From a virus: a stretch of 64,000 nucleotides of DNA. Below, piece after piece: positions 26,835 through 33,300 of this stretch. Where the stretch lies: positions 1 through 64,000 of IMG/VR virus record IMGVR_UViG_3300047564_002270. One strand, written 5' to 3'. Position numbers and translations under genes: made by a program. Position 1 is the stretch's first letter. The number at the start of each line of letters is the position of its first letter. The notes below the pieces were generated by a model that was not told the origin of the DNA, did not search any database, and saw only the letters and a program-made list of their open reading frames with translations.

Positions 26835-28005
26835 AATTTCTTCCGTAGAAGAACCACAAACAACTATTAAAGGAATGACCGTATTTAATACAGATAAAGT
26901 TGATACCAAAAAACAACCTATGTTTTTTGGACAACCTCTAGGAGTTCAAAGATACGATTCATACAAATATCCAATCTTCGATAAACTAACGACACAACAA
27001 CTTGGTTACTTCTGGAGACCCGAAGAGGTGTCTCTCCAGAAGGATCGTGGGGATTATCATACCCTTCGCCCTGAACAGAAGCATATCTATACTTCTAATT
27101 TGAAGTATCAGATCATGCTTGATTCAGTTCAGGGTCGTGGTCCTGGAATGGCATTTATCCCATATTGCTCCCTTCCTGAATTGGAAGCATGTATGGAAGT
27201 ATGGGGATTTATGGAAATGATCCATAGCCGTTCTTACACTTATATTATCAAAAACATTTATTCAGATCCATCTGAAGTGTTTGACACTATTATTGGTGAT
27301 GAGCGTATTCTGGAACGTGCTAAGAGCGTTACAGAGTCTTATGATGACTTTATTAATTCTGCACAAAGTTATGGTACATCTAATGATTGGATGTATAGAC
27401 TTGAAGGAGTCACAAACGCAAAGGAAACACTCAATGATGTCAAACGAAAACTGTATAGAGCAGTCGCAAACGTTAATATTCTTGAAGGTATTCGCTTTTA
27501 CGTTAGTTTTGCTTGTTCTTTCGCTTTTGGTGAACTTAAGCTTATGGAAGGATCCGCTAAAATCATTAGTCTCATCGCAAGGGACGAAAACCAACACCTA
27601 GCACTTACTCAGAACATTCTGAACAAGTGGAGGGATGGCGATGATCCTGAAATGCAGAAGATTATGAAAGAAGAGGAGGAGTGGACATATAAGATGTTTG
27701 ATCGTGCTGTAAATGAAGAAAAGAAATGGGCAGATTATCTGTTCAAAGATGGAAGCATGATTGGTCTTAATGATAAACTTCTTCAGCAATATGTTGAATG
27801 GATTGCAAATCGTAGACTTAAGGCAATAGGTCTTAAACCTCAGTATGATATTTCGGCAAATAATAATCCACTTCCTTGGACCCAGCATTGGATTTCCTCT
27901 AAGGGACTTCAGGTTGCTCCACAAGAAACGGAAGTTGAGTCCTACGTAGTCGGAGGAATCAAACAAGATGTTACCAAAAATACTTTCTCAGGATTCAAAC
28001 TATGA
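26815..28005 (+). CDS. nrdB: Ribonucleotide reductase class I, small subunit
   Basis: NrdB, 396 residues if translation starts at GTG 26815. That start is supported by a strong AGGAGGGGGA Shine-Dalgarno just upstream inside nrdA. ATG 26875 is an alternative that gives 376 residues. Iron ligands and the radical tyrosine are present: EMIHSRSY has the metal-binding Glu and His and the radical Tyr, and ARDENQHL has the second-site Glu and His. It provides the tyrosyl radical to NrdA. Confidence 0.95.
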   Translation: MNPVQFKISSVEEPQTTIKGMTVFNTDKVDTKKQPMFFGQPLGVQRYDSYKYPIFDKLTTQQLGYFWRPEEVSLQKDRGDYHTLRPEQKHIYTSNLKYQIMLDSVQGRGPGMAFIPYCSLPELEACMEVWGFMEMIHSRSYTYIIKNIYSDPSEVFDTIIGDERILERAKSVTESYDDFINSAQSYGTSNDWMYRLEGVTNAKETLNDVKRKLYRAVANVNILEGIRFYVSFACSFAFGELKLMEGSAKIISLIARDENQHLALTQNILNKWRDGDDPEMQKIMKEEEEWTYKMFDRAVNEEKKWADYLFKDGSMIGLNDKLLQQYVEWIANRRLKAIGLKPQYDISANNNPLPWTQHWISSKGLQVAPQETEVESYVVGGIKQDVTKNTFSGFKL

Positions 28006-28117
28006 TGAATGGTGTGAGCAGGAAATTCTAAACGCATATAAAGAAGCTGCAGAACATGATGATTTTTTGTTTGGAAATCTTGATTATTGTAAAATTTGGT
28101 TAGATGCAACTGACTAA
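27968..28117 (+). CDS. Small acidic protein overlapping nrdB
   Basis: 49 residues from ATG 27968 in another frame, overlapping the nrdB end by 38 bp. Asp/Glu-rich with several Trp and Cys (DEWCEQEIL, YCKIWLDATD). It is followed by a terminator, which fits the end of the nrd operon. Not recognised. Confidence 0.55.
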   Translation: MLPKILSQDSNYDEWCEQEILNAYKEAAEHDDFLFGNLDYCKIWLDATD

Positions 28118-28129
28118 TGCAATATACAT

Positions 28130-28155
28130 AGAGGAGTTCTTGCTCCTCTTTTTTT
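28130..28155 (+). terminator. Terminator of the primase-nrd operon
   Basis: Stem AGAGGAG (28130-28136) / CTCCTCT (28143-28149), T7 tail; the next ATG follows at 28156. Confidence 0.88.
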
Positions 28156-28317
28156 ATGCCTAAAAATCAACTTAATAAAGAAGAACTTAAAGTTCGTATC
28201 CTAAAACTTAAGGATAGGCTTCATAAAGAGCATATTCGTCCAGAGATGGATATGAAAGGACTTGCCCATAAATACCTTAACGAAGTCCTTGATGTGATTG
28301 ATGAGTATAGATATTGA
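28156..28317 (+). CDS. Small charged hypothetical protein
   Basis: 53 residues, Lys/Leu/Glu-rich helical (KVRILKLKDRLHKEHI), starting directly after the terminator tail. It overlaps the nuclease gene at 28301. Not recognised, but the coding pattern is good. Confidence 0.6.
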   Translation: MPKNQLNKEELKVRILKLKDRLHKEHIRPEMDMKGLAHKYLNEVLDVIDEYRY

Positions 28318-28744
28318 CTATGAGAACCCTTGGGTCTATAATGGAGTTCCTTTTAACTCGGACGATATACAAGATTTTTTTGGTTTTGTTTATCTTATCC
28401 AGAATAATCTTAATAGCAGGAGATATATTGGCAGGAAGTATTTCTGGCAGTTTAGAACTCCTAAAGGTAAAAAAAGGAAAGTAAAATCAGAATCAAATTG
28501 GAAGGATTACTATGGGTCTTGCCCGGAACTTAAAGAGGACATTGTCAAAGTTGGCAGAGAAAATTTTAGTAGAACTATCTTATCATTACATAAAACAAAG
28601 GGCAAAACAAACTTTGAGGAGACCCGACGACTCTTCACCAATAATGTCCTCACCGAATCCCTTGACAACGGAGATCCAGCATTCTACAATAGCAACATCC
28701 TCAACCGATACTTCCGAAAAGATTACTATGGAAACTCAGATTGA
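28301..28744 (+). CDS. GIY-YIG-like endonuclease
   Basis: 147 residues from ATG 28301. FGFVYLIQNNLNSRRYIGRK (about residues 26-45) fits the GIY-YIG nuclease core, with Y in the first motif, YIGR(K) in the second, and a basic region after it (PKGKKRKVKS). A later GRENF segment fits the family as well. Such nucleases act in homing, repair or host DNA breakdown. It is not next to a tRNA gene, unlike the other nuclease genes in this window. It overlaps neighbours on both sides, which suggests that it belongs to the operon rather than being a recent insertion. Confidence 0.7.
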   Translation: MSIDIDYENPWVYNGVPFNSDDIQDFFGFVYLIQNNLNSRRYIGRKYFWQFRTPKGKKRKVKSESNWKDYYGSCPELKEDIVKVGRENFSRTILSLHKTKGKTNFEETRRLFTNNVLTESLDNGDPAFYNSNILNRYFRKDYYGNSD

Positions 28745-28946
28745 AAGCCAGTCTGTGGCACAAGTGCGCGATTGGGCAATTCAAAAGATCGAATTGCTTC
28801 ACGAAGCAGATCGGCATAAAAATGCCAGGGCACTTGCTGCAGAATTTGATGAGTGGATTAATCTTCCAGAAGATAAAGAAGAACTTGAATATCTTTGTCT
28901 TGAGGATACTGAATGGACCGACGATCAAGAGATTGATATTCGGTAA
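28728..28946 (+). CDS. Small acidic hypothetical protein
   Basis: 72 residues from ATG 28728, overlapping the nuclease gene by 17 bp. The C-terminus is strongly acidic (EDKEELEYLCLEDTEWTDD). Helical, soluble, not recognised. Confidence 0.6.
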   Translation: METQIESQSVAQVRDWAIQKIELLHEADRHKNARALAAEFDEWINLPEDKEELEYLCLEDTEWTDDQEIDIR

Positions 28947-28955
28947 TTCAAGTTC

Positions 28956-28984
28956 TTGACAAGCAATAAATATTAGATTATTAT
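28956..28984 (+). promoter_or_regulatory. Sigma70-like promoter
   Basis: TTGACA (28956-28961), exact 17-bp spacer, TATTAT (28979-28984). A hairpin terminator lies only about 15-40 nt downstream of the expected start. Confidence 0.8.
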
Positions 28985-29005
28985 GTTAAAATTCCAAAAA
29001 GGAAT

Positions 29006-29028
29006 CCCCGTTATGAGCGGGGTTTTTT
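29006..29028 (+). terminator. Terminator-like hairpin just after a promoter
   Basis: CCCCG (29006-29010) / CGGGG (29018-29022), T6 tail. It lies in the 5' leader of the lysozyme transcript and could attenuate it. Confidence 0.75.
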
Positions 29029-29055
29029 AATTATGAGTCTTTGATATTGATTTAG

Positions 29056-29114
29056 AGCCGTGGGCGCTGCCCCTGAGAAGGGGAAACTCTCCTTTGCCTA
29101 TACGGATGTAGAGT
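29056..29114 (+). ncRNA. Structured 5' leader candidate with a pseudoknot
   Basis: Elements seen: CCGT (29058-29061) with ACGG (29102-29105); GGC (29063-29065) with GCC (29095-29097); hairpin CCCCT-GAGA-AGGGG (29070-29083); and ACTCT (29086-29090) with AGAGT (29110-29114), which crosses the outer stem and would form a pseudoknot. The AGAGT strand lies 13 nt before the lysozyme ATG, so pairing could affect ribosome entry. It may be a cis-regulatory RNA; class unknown. Confidence 0.5.
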
Positions 29115-29127
29115 TCAAATTAACTAA

Positions 29128-29775
29128 ATGCTTAAAAACCTAACAAATGTAACCGTAGCTCTTTTAGGTGCGGTTGCAACATCAGCGGCAACACTGCCAG
29201 CACCGAGTATGGCAACAACTTCAGCACTACAACCACCATTTGTAATTGTTCCTGAAGGCCCTACTCAAGAGACAGAGACCAAAGAGGTTGTTCCCGAAAA
29301 ACCTAAAGTAAAACGATTAGTTTGTAAAGGATGTAATACTAATGAGTCCCGAGCACTGGAATTTCTCCAAGATCGTGGAATCACTGACAAAAACGCCCTA
29401 GCAACCATTATGGGCAATATTCGCCAAGAATCTACCTTCATTCCCAACATATGTGAAGGTGGTGCCAGAGTGCCTTATAGTGGGTGTAGAAGTGGTGGTT
29501 ATGGTCTTATCCAATGGACCAATGCTCCTCGTTTTTATGGACTAGGAGCACATGCTGCCCGTATTGGGGCAAGTCCTTCCTCAATGGACGCGCAACTTGA
29601 TTACATGTTGAATGAAGGTGATTGGAAGATGATTGAGGACAAAATGAAAACACCTGGCAAATCCATTAATGATTATATGAGACTTGCTAAAATGTGGATT
29701 CGTTGGGGACATCATGGAGCAAGAACTGATTTTGCTTATGGTTATGCAAATCGTCTTGTTCTAACTGAAGTCTAA
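29128..29775 (+). CDS. Secreted tail-type lysozyme
   Basis: 215 residues. An N-terminal hydrophobic segment with Ala-rich region (about 1-30) looks like a signal peptide. A Pro/Glu/Thr linker (about 40-65) leads to a phage tail lysozyme-like domain (about 72-215). Its hallmarks are ALEFLQDRGI, IMGNIRQESTFIP with the likely catalytic Glu, and YGLIQWTNAPRF. Four Cys may form disulfides, in line with export. It should cut peptidoglycan. A structured leader and an early-type promoter precede it, and a terminator follows. Confidence 0.8.
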   Translation: MLKNLTNVTVALLGAVATSAATLPAPSMATTSALQPPFVIVPEGPTQETETKEVVPEKPKVKRLVCKGCNTNESRALEFLQDRGITDKNALATIMGNIRQESTFIPNICEGGARVPYSGCRSGGYGLIQWTNAPRFYGLGAHAARIGASPSSMDAQLDYMLNEGDWKMIEDKMKTPGKSINDYMRLAKMWIRWGHHGARTDFAYGYANRLVLTEV

Positions 29776-29801
29776 AAATCATAAAAAATTGAATAAAAAT
29801 G

Positions 29802-29827
29802 GGGGGTGCTGCAGAACCCCCTTTTTT
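29802..29827 (+). terminator. Terminator after lysozyme
   Basis: GGGGGT (29802-29807) / ACCCCC (29816-29821), 8-nt loop, T6 tail. Confidence 0.88.
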
Positions 29828-29882
29828 AGTATCAAAAACGCATATATATAATTAACCTCTATAATTATTTTAAAGGAGTATT

Positions 29883-30080
29883 ATGACTGAGACTGCACAA
29901 CAAATTGCTGATGCATTTGCGACTTGGCAAGCTGAAGATGAAAAATTTGCAAAAGGTAATAGTGCTGCTGGCACCAGAGCCCGTAAGGCATTGCAAGAAA
30001 TTACAAAACTTGCAAAATCAAGAAGGGCAGAAATTTCGGAAGAAAAGACTGCACGTAAAGAAGCAAAGGCAGCTGCTTGA
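29883..30080 (+). CDS. Histone H1/Hc1-like DNA-binding protein
   Basis: 65 residues, Ala/Lys/Glu-rich and helical. KGNSAAGTRARKALQEI followed by KLAKSRRAEI resembles the chlamydial Hc1 family pattern (KGNxAAxxRxR...). Such proteins bind DNA non-specifically. A consensus AAAGGAG ribosome site is 5 nt before the ATG. It stands alone between two terminators, so it is probably strongly expressed. Its role may be to compact or protect phage DNA. Confidence 0.72.
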   Translation: MTETAQQIADAFATWQAEDEKFAKGNSAAGTRARKALQEITKLAKSRRAEISEEKTARKEAKAAA

Positions 30081-30086
30081 TAAATA

Positions 30087-30112
30087 AAGGGGAATGGAGA
30101 CATTCCCCTTTT
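30087..30112 (+). terminator. Terminator after the H1-like gene
   Basis: AAGGGGAATG (30087-30096) / CATTCCCCTT (30101-30110), GAGA loop. GATAAATA (30079-30086, late-like) overlaps the H1-like stop just before it. Confidence 0.85.
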
Positions 30113-30114
30113 AA

Positions 30115-30399
30115 ATGACAATAGAAGACTTACCAGATAAAGAAAAGATAGTAGATACTTTAGCAGAAGCAGAATATCTAAAGGTAGAAACTGAGATTGG
30201 TGATATAAGTTTAGACTCTTATAACCAAATTAATATTCAACCAAAAGGAACAATATTCGGAACAAAGATCGAAGTTGATGATAATGGAAATATCATTCCC
30301 ACATTAACATTCGATACAAAAAAACTTAAAGAACCTAAGAAAGATATAAATCCCAAAGACATAGTCGACCAAGCATTGGAAGATTTTTGGAATGGATAA
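30115..30399 (+). CDS. Hypothetical protein
   Basis: 94 residues, acidic and soluble. ATG 30115 lies 2 nt after the terminator tail. Not recognised; it overlaps the next gene by 8 bp, so it starts a three-gene run. Confidence 0.62.
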   Translation: MTIEDLPDKEKIVDTLAEAEYLKVETEIGDISLDSYNQINIQPKGTIFGTKIEVDDNGNIIPTLTFDTKKLKEPKKDINPKDIVDQALEDFWNG

Positions 30400-30670
30400 G
30401 TATAATATTTTTAAGTTTAAATATGGAAAGGAGAAAAAGGATATCTTTCATTACGCAAAGGTTGGAATTCTTCTTGATGTAGGATTAAGTTTGGTTTCTT
30501 TAATTCCTGGGGTTCAAAAAAAAGATGCCTTCAATGTGATTGATAATGTTCAGAAGAAATTTGGAATTGATGTTCTCAATGATTATATTATAAAAGATGA
30601 AGAATATCTTGGCTATCGTATAGATAGAGTAATCAATGAAGCAATTCAGGATTACGAGAAGGAAAAATGA
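30392..30670 (+). CDS. Hypothetical protein with a C-terminal YRIDRVINEAI-type helix
   Basis: 92 residues, with a short hydrophobic stretch (GILLDVGLSLVSLIPGV). The C-terminus YRIDRVINEAIQDYEK is similar to YRVRRDVDDAINSYER in the next protein, suggesting related helices or a shared partner. It overlaps neighbours by 4-8 bp. Function unknown. Confidence 0.62.
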   Translation: MDKYNIFKFKYGKEKKDIFHYAKVGILLDVGLSLVSLIPGVQKKDAFNVIDNVQKKFGIDVLNDYIIKDEEYLGYRIDRVINEAIQDYEKEK

Positions 30671-31155
30671 AAGTTTATTTTTTCGGTAGAAAAACAATTG
30701 CTTCTGCTATTATTGCCTCTATAATAACATTTTTAATTGTTAATTTGCGTGGATGTGGAATTACTGAGAGTGATATTTACAAATGGTATTTTGAACTTCA
30801 GAAATTAATCAAATGGGATCTACCGAAAACGAATGATATAATAGAAGAAGTCAGAGATCAATTGAACCGTAAGATTATTCAAGATCCTGAACTTTTAGAT
30901 TATAGAGTCCGAAGAGATGTTGACGACGCAATTAATTCTTATGAACGATATGAGAATGAGAATAGAGTTATCTCAATGAAGAACCAGAATATACTTGAAG
31001 AAATTAATAAAGGTAAGTATAATGATCTTCAGAAAAAGATCTTAGAGAACGCAGTATATTATGAATTTGCTGATGGAACTATGGGTATTCGTGGTTCCTG
31101 GGTTCCTGCAGATCCTCGTGAAATTGATTTAGAGAAATTGAATGAAAGTAATTAA
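30667..31155 (+). CDS. Membrane-anchored hypothetical protein
   Basis: 162 residues. One N-terminal membrane segment (ASAIIASIITFLIVNL) is followed by a Cys (RGCG) and a helical soluble domain that contains YRVRRDVDDAINSYER. It may sit on the inner membrane facing the cytoplasm or periplasm; the topology is not clear. It overlaps the next gene by 14 bp. Confidence 0.63.
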   Translation: MKVYFFGRKTIASAIIASIITFLIVNLRGCGITESDIYKWYFELQKLIKWDLPKTNDIIEEVRDQLNRKIIQDPELLDYRVRRDVDDAINSYERYENENRVISMKNQNILEEINKGKYNDLQKKILENAVYYEFADGTMGIRGSWVPADPREIDLEKLNESN

Positions 31156-31687
31156 AGAAAGTATAAGTGAAGATCTAGCTCATTACTGCCTAGAAGAAAT
31201 TAAAAGATTACAAGGATCTCCTGTATGGACATCTAGTTCTCTTTTTTGGTCTGAAGGTATCAAGAAATGTATTACTGGATCTTGTGTTGTTACGACCACT
31301 GATGAGTCAATTCGATATCAGATTTTAAGTCAGATTAGACATCATCTTCCAAAAGATGCAACTGATATCACAACAATGTTTTATATTTGGCAACCTCATT
31401 CTGGAATATCAAAGCACACGGATCATGGGTATAATTTTGCTGCTACGATTTATCTAAATCCCTCTTGGGATATTGATTGGGGAGGAACTTTCTTATACTA
31501 TAATAAGGGGATTGATTGGGAAGATCCTGATAATGGATATATGTATGATAATGAGAACTGGAAACTTGTAGTTCCAGAATGTAGAACTATGGTTCTAAAT
31601 ACTGATGAAACTTTACATATGGTCACTCCACTTTCTCCTATGAGTCCAGAACTGAGATACACCATACAGATCTGGGGACGCGCTTGA
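31142..31687 (+). CDS. 2OG-Fe(II) oxygenase
   Basis: 181 residues. The iron ligands fit the H-x-D...H rule: KHTDHGYNF (His and Asp near residues 91-93) and TLHMVTPLS (distal His near 160). RYTIQIW near the C-terminus carries the arginine that binds 2-oxoglutarate. These enzymes are common in T4-like cyanophages; the substrates are unknown, and DNA or protein hydroxylation has been proposed. The TGA stop lies inside the TTGACA -35 box of the tRNA-array promoter. Confidence 0.83.
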   Translation: MKVIKESISEDLAHYCLEEIKRLQGSPVWTSSSLFWSEGIKKCITGSCVVTTTDESIRYQILSQIRHHLPKDATDITTMFYIWQPHSGISKHTDHGYNFAATIYLNPSWDIDWGGTFLYYNKGIDWEDPDNGYMYDNENWKLVVPECRTMVLNTDETLHMVTPLSPMSPELRYTIQIWGRA

Positions 31688-31712
31688 CAGGGGAACGAGG
31701 ATCCTATATAAT
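31684..31712 (+). promoter_or_regulatory. Full-consensus sigma70-type promoter of the tRNA array
   Basis: TTGACA (31684-31689), 17-bp spacer, TATAAT (31707-31712): a perfect match to consensus. Transcription should start near 31719. Confidence 0.9.
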
Positions 31713-31718
31713 AATCTC

Positions 31719-31798
31719 ATAGGCAGCGGGGGTCCAAACCTTGCGTAAGACCTGCCCCTCCCATGCCTCTCAGCGATGCACAAACAGGGAGGACTCTT
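31719..31798 (+). ncRNA. Structured RNA at the head of the tRNA array
   Basis: GGCAG (31722-31726) pairs with CTGCC (31752-31756), and GTC (31732-31734) with GAC (31749-31751). CCTCCC (31757-31762) pairs with GGGAGG (31787-31792). The element begins close to the predicted start and ends at tRNA-Arg. It could be a stable RNA, as T4 RNAs C and D are, or a processing leader. Confidence 0.5.
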
Positions 31799-31872
31799 GT
31801 CTCGGTAGCTCAGATGGATAGAGCATCTGCCTTCTAAGCAGTTGGTCACAGGTTCGAGTCCTGTCCGAGACG
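31799..31872 (+). tRNA. tRNA-Arg(TCT)
   Basis: Acceptor GTCTCGG / CCGAGAC, loop CTTCTAA, T-arm ACAGG-TTCGAGT-CCTGT. Discriminator G; CCA is encoded (31873-31875). It reads AGA, frequent in this AT-rich genome. Confidence 0.93.
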
Positions 31873-31875
31873 CCA

Positions 31876-31948
31876 GGGGAATTAGCTCAGTTGGTAGAGC
31901 GCCTGCTTTGCAAGCAGGATGTCAGCGGTTCGAGTCCGCTATTCTCCA
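31876..31948 (+). tRNA. tRNA-Ala(TGC)
   Basis: Acceptor GGGGAAT / ATTCTCC, anticodon stem CCTGC / GCAGG with loop TTTGCAA, T-arm AGCGG / CCGCT. It begins right after the CCA of tRNA-Arg. No CCA. Confidence 0.93.
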
Positions 31949-31973
31949 CTTGACTTTTTAATAAAAAAAGTCT

Positions 31974-31981
31974 TATAAATA
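31974..31981 (+). promoter_or_regulatory. Late promoter, possibly also early, for a 33-codon ORF
   Basis: TATAAATA. TTGACT at 31950-31955 lies 18 bp upstream of the same TATAAA, so one site could serve host sigma70 and phage late sigma. Confidence 0.65.
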
Positions 31982-32001
31982 AAATCACTTAGGTCGAAAC
32001 A

Positions 32002-32103
32002 ATGTCTTATCCAATTCCAACCAAACAGATTAGTAACCTTGATTGCCGCTATTGGCATATTGAGGGTGCTCCCCTGTTTGCGGATATGGAAAGACATATG
32101 TAA
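32002..32103 (+). CDS. 33-residue peptide inside the tRNA array
   Basis: ATG 32002 to TAA 32103. Sequence includes YPIPTKQISNLDCRYWHI and one Cys. It has its own promoter motif 20 nt upstream and a strong terminator 21 nt downstream, which argues for a real gene. No similarity is recognised. Confidence 0.55.
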   Translation: MSYPIPTKQISNLDCRYWHIEGAPLFADMERHM

Positions 32104-32124
32104 GATGTTTAATCCATAAAAGCA

Positions 32125-32163
32125 AAAAAGGGGAGAGAAACCAAAAGTTTCCTCCCCTTTTTT
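32125..32163 (+). terminator. Terminator of the 33-codon ORF
   Basis: GGGGA...GAAAC / GTTTC...TCCCC (32130-32157), flanked by an A tract and T6. Confidence 0.88.
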
Positions 32164-32286
32164 GTTGCTTGTGACAGTTTCCTAAGTGTCCACCAACCTC
32201 CCCTCAGAGTTCAAATGGTGGTATTCTATACAAGTGGTTGAGAGACCACACCGAACATCGAAAACTGAATATTTACCACATTATAT
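32164..32286 (+). other. Non-coding spacer with hairpins before tRNA-Lys
   Basis: No ORF. CCACCA (32190-32195) / TGGTGG (32216-32221) and GTGGT (32234-32238) / ACCAC (32245-32249) can form hairpins. TATTCT at 32222 might be a -10. No family recognised. Confidence 0.4.
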
Positions 32287-32358
32287 GGGTCTGTAACTCA
32301 ACGGTAGAGTAACGGGCTTTTAACCTGGAAGTTGTGAGTTCGAATCTCACCAGACCCA
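32287..32358 (+). tRNA. tRNA-Lys(TTT)
   Basis: Acceptor GGGTCTG / CAGACCC, loop CTTTTAA, T-arm GTGAG / CTCAC. Discriminator A, no CCA. Confidence 0.92.
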
Positions 32359-32362
32359 TCGT

Positions 32363-32444
32363 GGGAGGATTTCCGAGTGGCTAAAGGAACCTGACTGTAA
32401 ATCAGGCGGCTCTGCCTTCGCAGGTTCGAATCCTGCTCCTCCCA
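32363..32444 (+). tRNA. tRNA-Tyr(GTA)
   Basis: Class II tRNA: acceptor GGGAGGA / TCCTCCC, anticodon stem CCTGA / TCAGG with loop CTGTAAA, a long variable arm, T-arm GCAGG / CCTGC. Confidence 0.94.
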
Positions 32445-32448
32445 CCTT

Positions 32449-32522
32449 GACCCATTAGTGTAGCGGTCTATCACGCCACCCTGTCACGGTGGAGATCACG
32501 GGTTCAAATCCCGTATGGGTCG
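32449..32522 (+). tRNA. tRNA-Asp(GTC)
   Basis: Acceptor GACCCAT / ATGGGTC, anticodon stem CCACC / GGTGG with loop CTGTCAC, T-arm ACGGG / CCCGT. Discriminator G. Confidence 0.93.
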
Positions 32523-32660
32523 TTGAGAGTCAGTATTCTAACTCTCACGCATTCTTCAGAGGTTGCCAGTTTGCAGAAGAATGTTGTAGTAATAACTGGA
32601 ATTGGGGAGGGATTTCCGCCCGATGATTTTAAATCATCACTTTGCGGGATACCCCTCCCA
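32523..32660 (+). ncRNA. Pseudoknotted RNA followed by a tRNA-like mini-structure
   Basis: Hairpin 1: TGAGAGT (32524-32530) / ACTCTCA (32541-32547). Hairpin 2: CATTCTTC (32550-32557) / GAAGAATG (32576-32583). CCAGTT in its loop (32566-32571) pairs with AACTGG (32594-32599), forming an H-type pseudoknot. Next comes GGGAGGG (32605-32611) / CCCTCCC (32653-32659), a 7-bp acceptor-like stem. It encloses GATGA-TTTTAAA-TCATC, a 5-bp arm with a 7-nt loop that would read UAA if it were an anticodon. There are no D or T arms, so it is not a normal tRNA. It may belong to a known cyanophage RNA class such as manA or wcaG, which must be tested. Confidence 0.6.
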
Positions 32661-32663
32661 TCT

Positions 32664-32735
32664 GGTCCTATCGTCTAGTGGTGAGGACATCACTCTTTCA
32701 CAGTGAAGACACGGGTTCAAATCCCGTTAGGACTA
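32664..32735 (+). tRNA. tRNA-Glu(TTC)
   Basis: Acceptor GGTCCTA / TAGGACT (G-U first pair), anticodon stem TCACT / AGTGA with loop CTTTCAC, T-arm ACGGG / CCCGT. Confidence 0.91.
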
Positions 32736-32738
32736 TAT

Positions 32739-32812
32739 CCAGATGTAGCTCAGTTTGGTAGAGCCCTCCGTTTGGGGCGGAGTTGTCGGAGGTTCAAATC
32801 CTTTCATCTGGA
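32739..32812 (+). tRNA. tRNA-Pro(TGG), copy 1
   Basis: Acceptor CCAGATG / CATCTGG, anticodon stem CTCCG / CGGAG with loop TTTGGGG, T-arm GGAGG / CCTTT. CCA encoded (32813-32815). A second tRNA-Pro(TGG) lies at 41938. Confidence 0.92.
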
Positions 32813-32815
32813 CCA

Positions 32816-32888
32816 CGGGGAGTAGCTCAGTTGGTAGAGCACGGGATTGAAGATCCTGGTGTCGGCGGTTCAATTCCACCCTCTTCGA
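32816..32888 (+). tRNA. tRNA-Phe(GAA)
   Basis: Acceptor CGGGGAG / CTCTTCG (two G-U), anticodon stem CGGGA / TCCTG with loop TTGAAGA. The T-stem GGCGG / CCACC has one C-A mismatch. Confidence 0.85.
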
Positions 32889-32892
32889 CCTT

Positions 32893-32964
32893 GGAACCGT
32901 AGCTCAGTGGTAGAGCACTCGGCTGATAACCGAGCGGTCACAAGTTCAAATCTTGTCGGTTCCA
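32893..32964 (+). tRNA. tRNA-Ile(GAT)
   Basis: Acceptor GGAACCG / CGGTTCC, anticodon stem CTCGG / CCGAG with loop CTGATAA, T-arm ACAAG / CTTGT. Confidence 0.93.
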
Positions 32965-32968
32965 CCTT

Positions 32969-33058
32969 GGAAGTGTGGCAGAGAGGTCTAATGCAGTGGA
33001 TTGCTAATCCGCCGATGTTCTTTAAGGGCATCCGTTGGTTCGAATCCAACCACTTCCG
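32969..33058 (+). tRNA. tRNA-Ser(GCT)
   Basis: Class II: acceptor GGAAGTG / CACTTCC, anticodon stem GTGGA / TCCGC with loop TTGCTAA, long variable arm, T-arm GTTGG / CCAAC. Discriminator G. Confidence 0.92.
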
Positions 33059-33060
33059 TT

Positions 33061-33143
33061 GGAAACATTCTAGAAAATAGAGCCGATATTTCCTCTATCG
33101 AGGTTTGAATGTTCTCCTTGACCGTTGCGGGTAAACGGTCTTT
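33061..33143 (+). ncRNA. Structured spacer RNA between tRNA-Ser and tRNA-Met
   Basis: Outer stem AACATTC (33064-33070) / GAATGTT (33107-33113) encloses ATAGAG (33077-33082) / CTCTAT (33093-33098). A separate hairpin GACCGTT (33120-33126) / AACGGTC (33134-33140) with TTT follows. No ORF; class unknown. Confidence 0.45.
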
Positions 33144-33215
33144 GGCAGTGTAGTTCAGTGGTAGAACAAGAGATTCATACCCTCTATGTCGGTAGTTCAA
33201 TTCTACCCACTGCCT
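33144..33215 (+). tRNA. tRNA-Met/Ile2(CAT)
   Basis: Acceptor GGCAGTG / CACTGCC, loop TTCATAC, T-arm GGTAG / CTACC. There is one mismatch at the base of the anticodon stem. CAT could be Met or lysidine-modified Ile; it lacks initiator features. Confidence 0.85.
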
Positions 33216-33216
33216 T

Positions 33217-33287
33217 GTGTCGTTAGCCTAGTGGTAAGGCAGTGGTTTGTGGAACCACCTAGATGGGTTCAATTCCCATACGACACC
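33217..33287 (+). tRNA. tRNA-His(GTG)
   Basis: Acceptor GTGTCGT / ACGACAC, anticodon stem GTGGT / ACCAC with loop TTGTGGA, T-arm ATGGG / CCCAT. Discriminator C as expected for His; the -1 G is not encoded. Confidence 0.9.
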
Positions 33288-33300
33288 CCAATTCTACATT

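Noticed and set aside
28512-28727. Upstream extension of the acidic protein at 28728
   Set aside because: It would overlap the GIY-YIG-like gene by more than 200 bp; composition there follows the nuclease frame.
32604-32660. Suppressor tRNA reading UAA
   Set aside because: No D-arm or T-arm; calling it a functional tRNA is not justified. Reported as a structured element instead.
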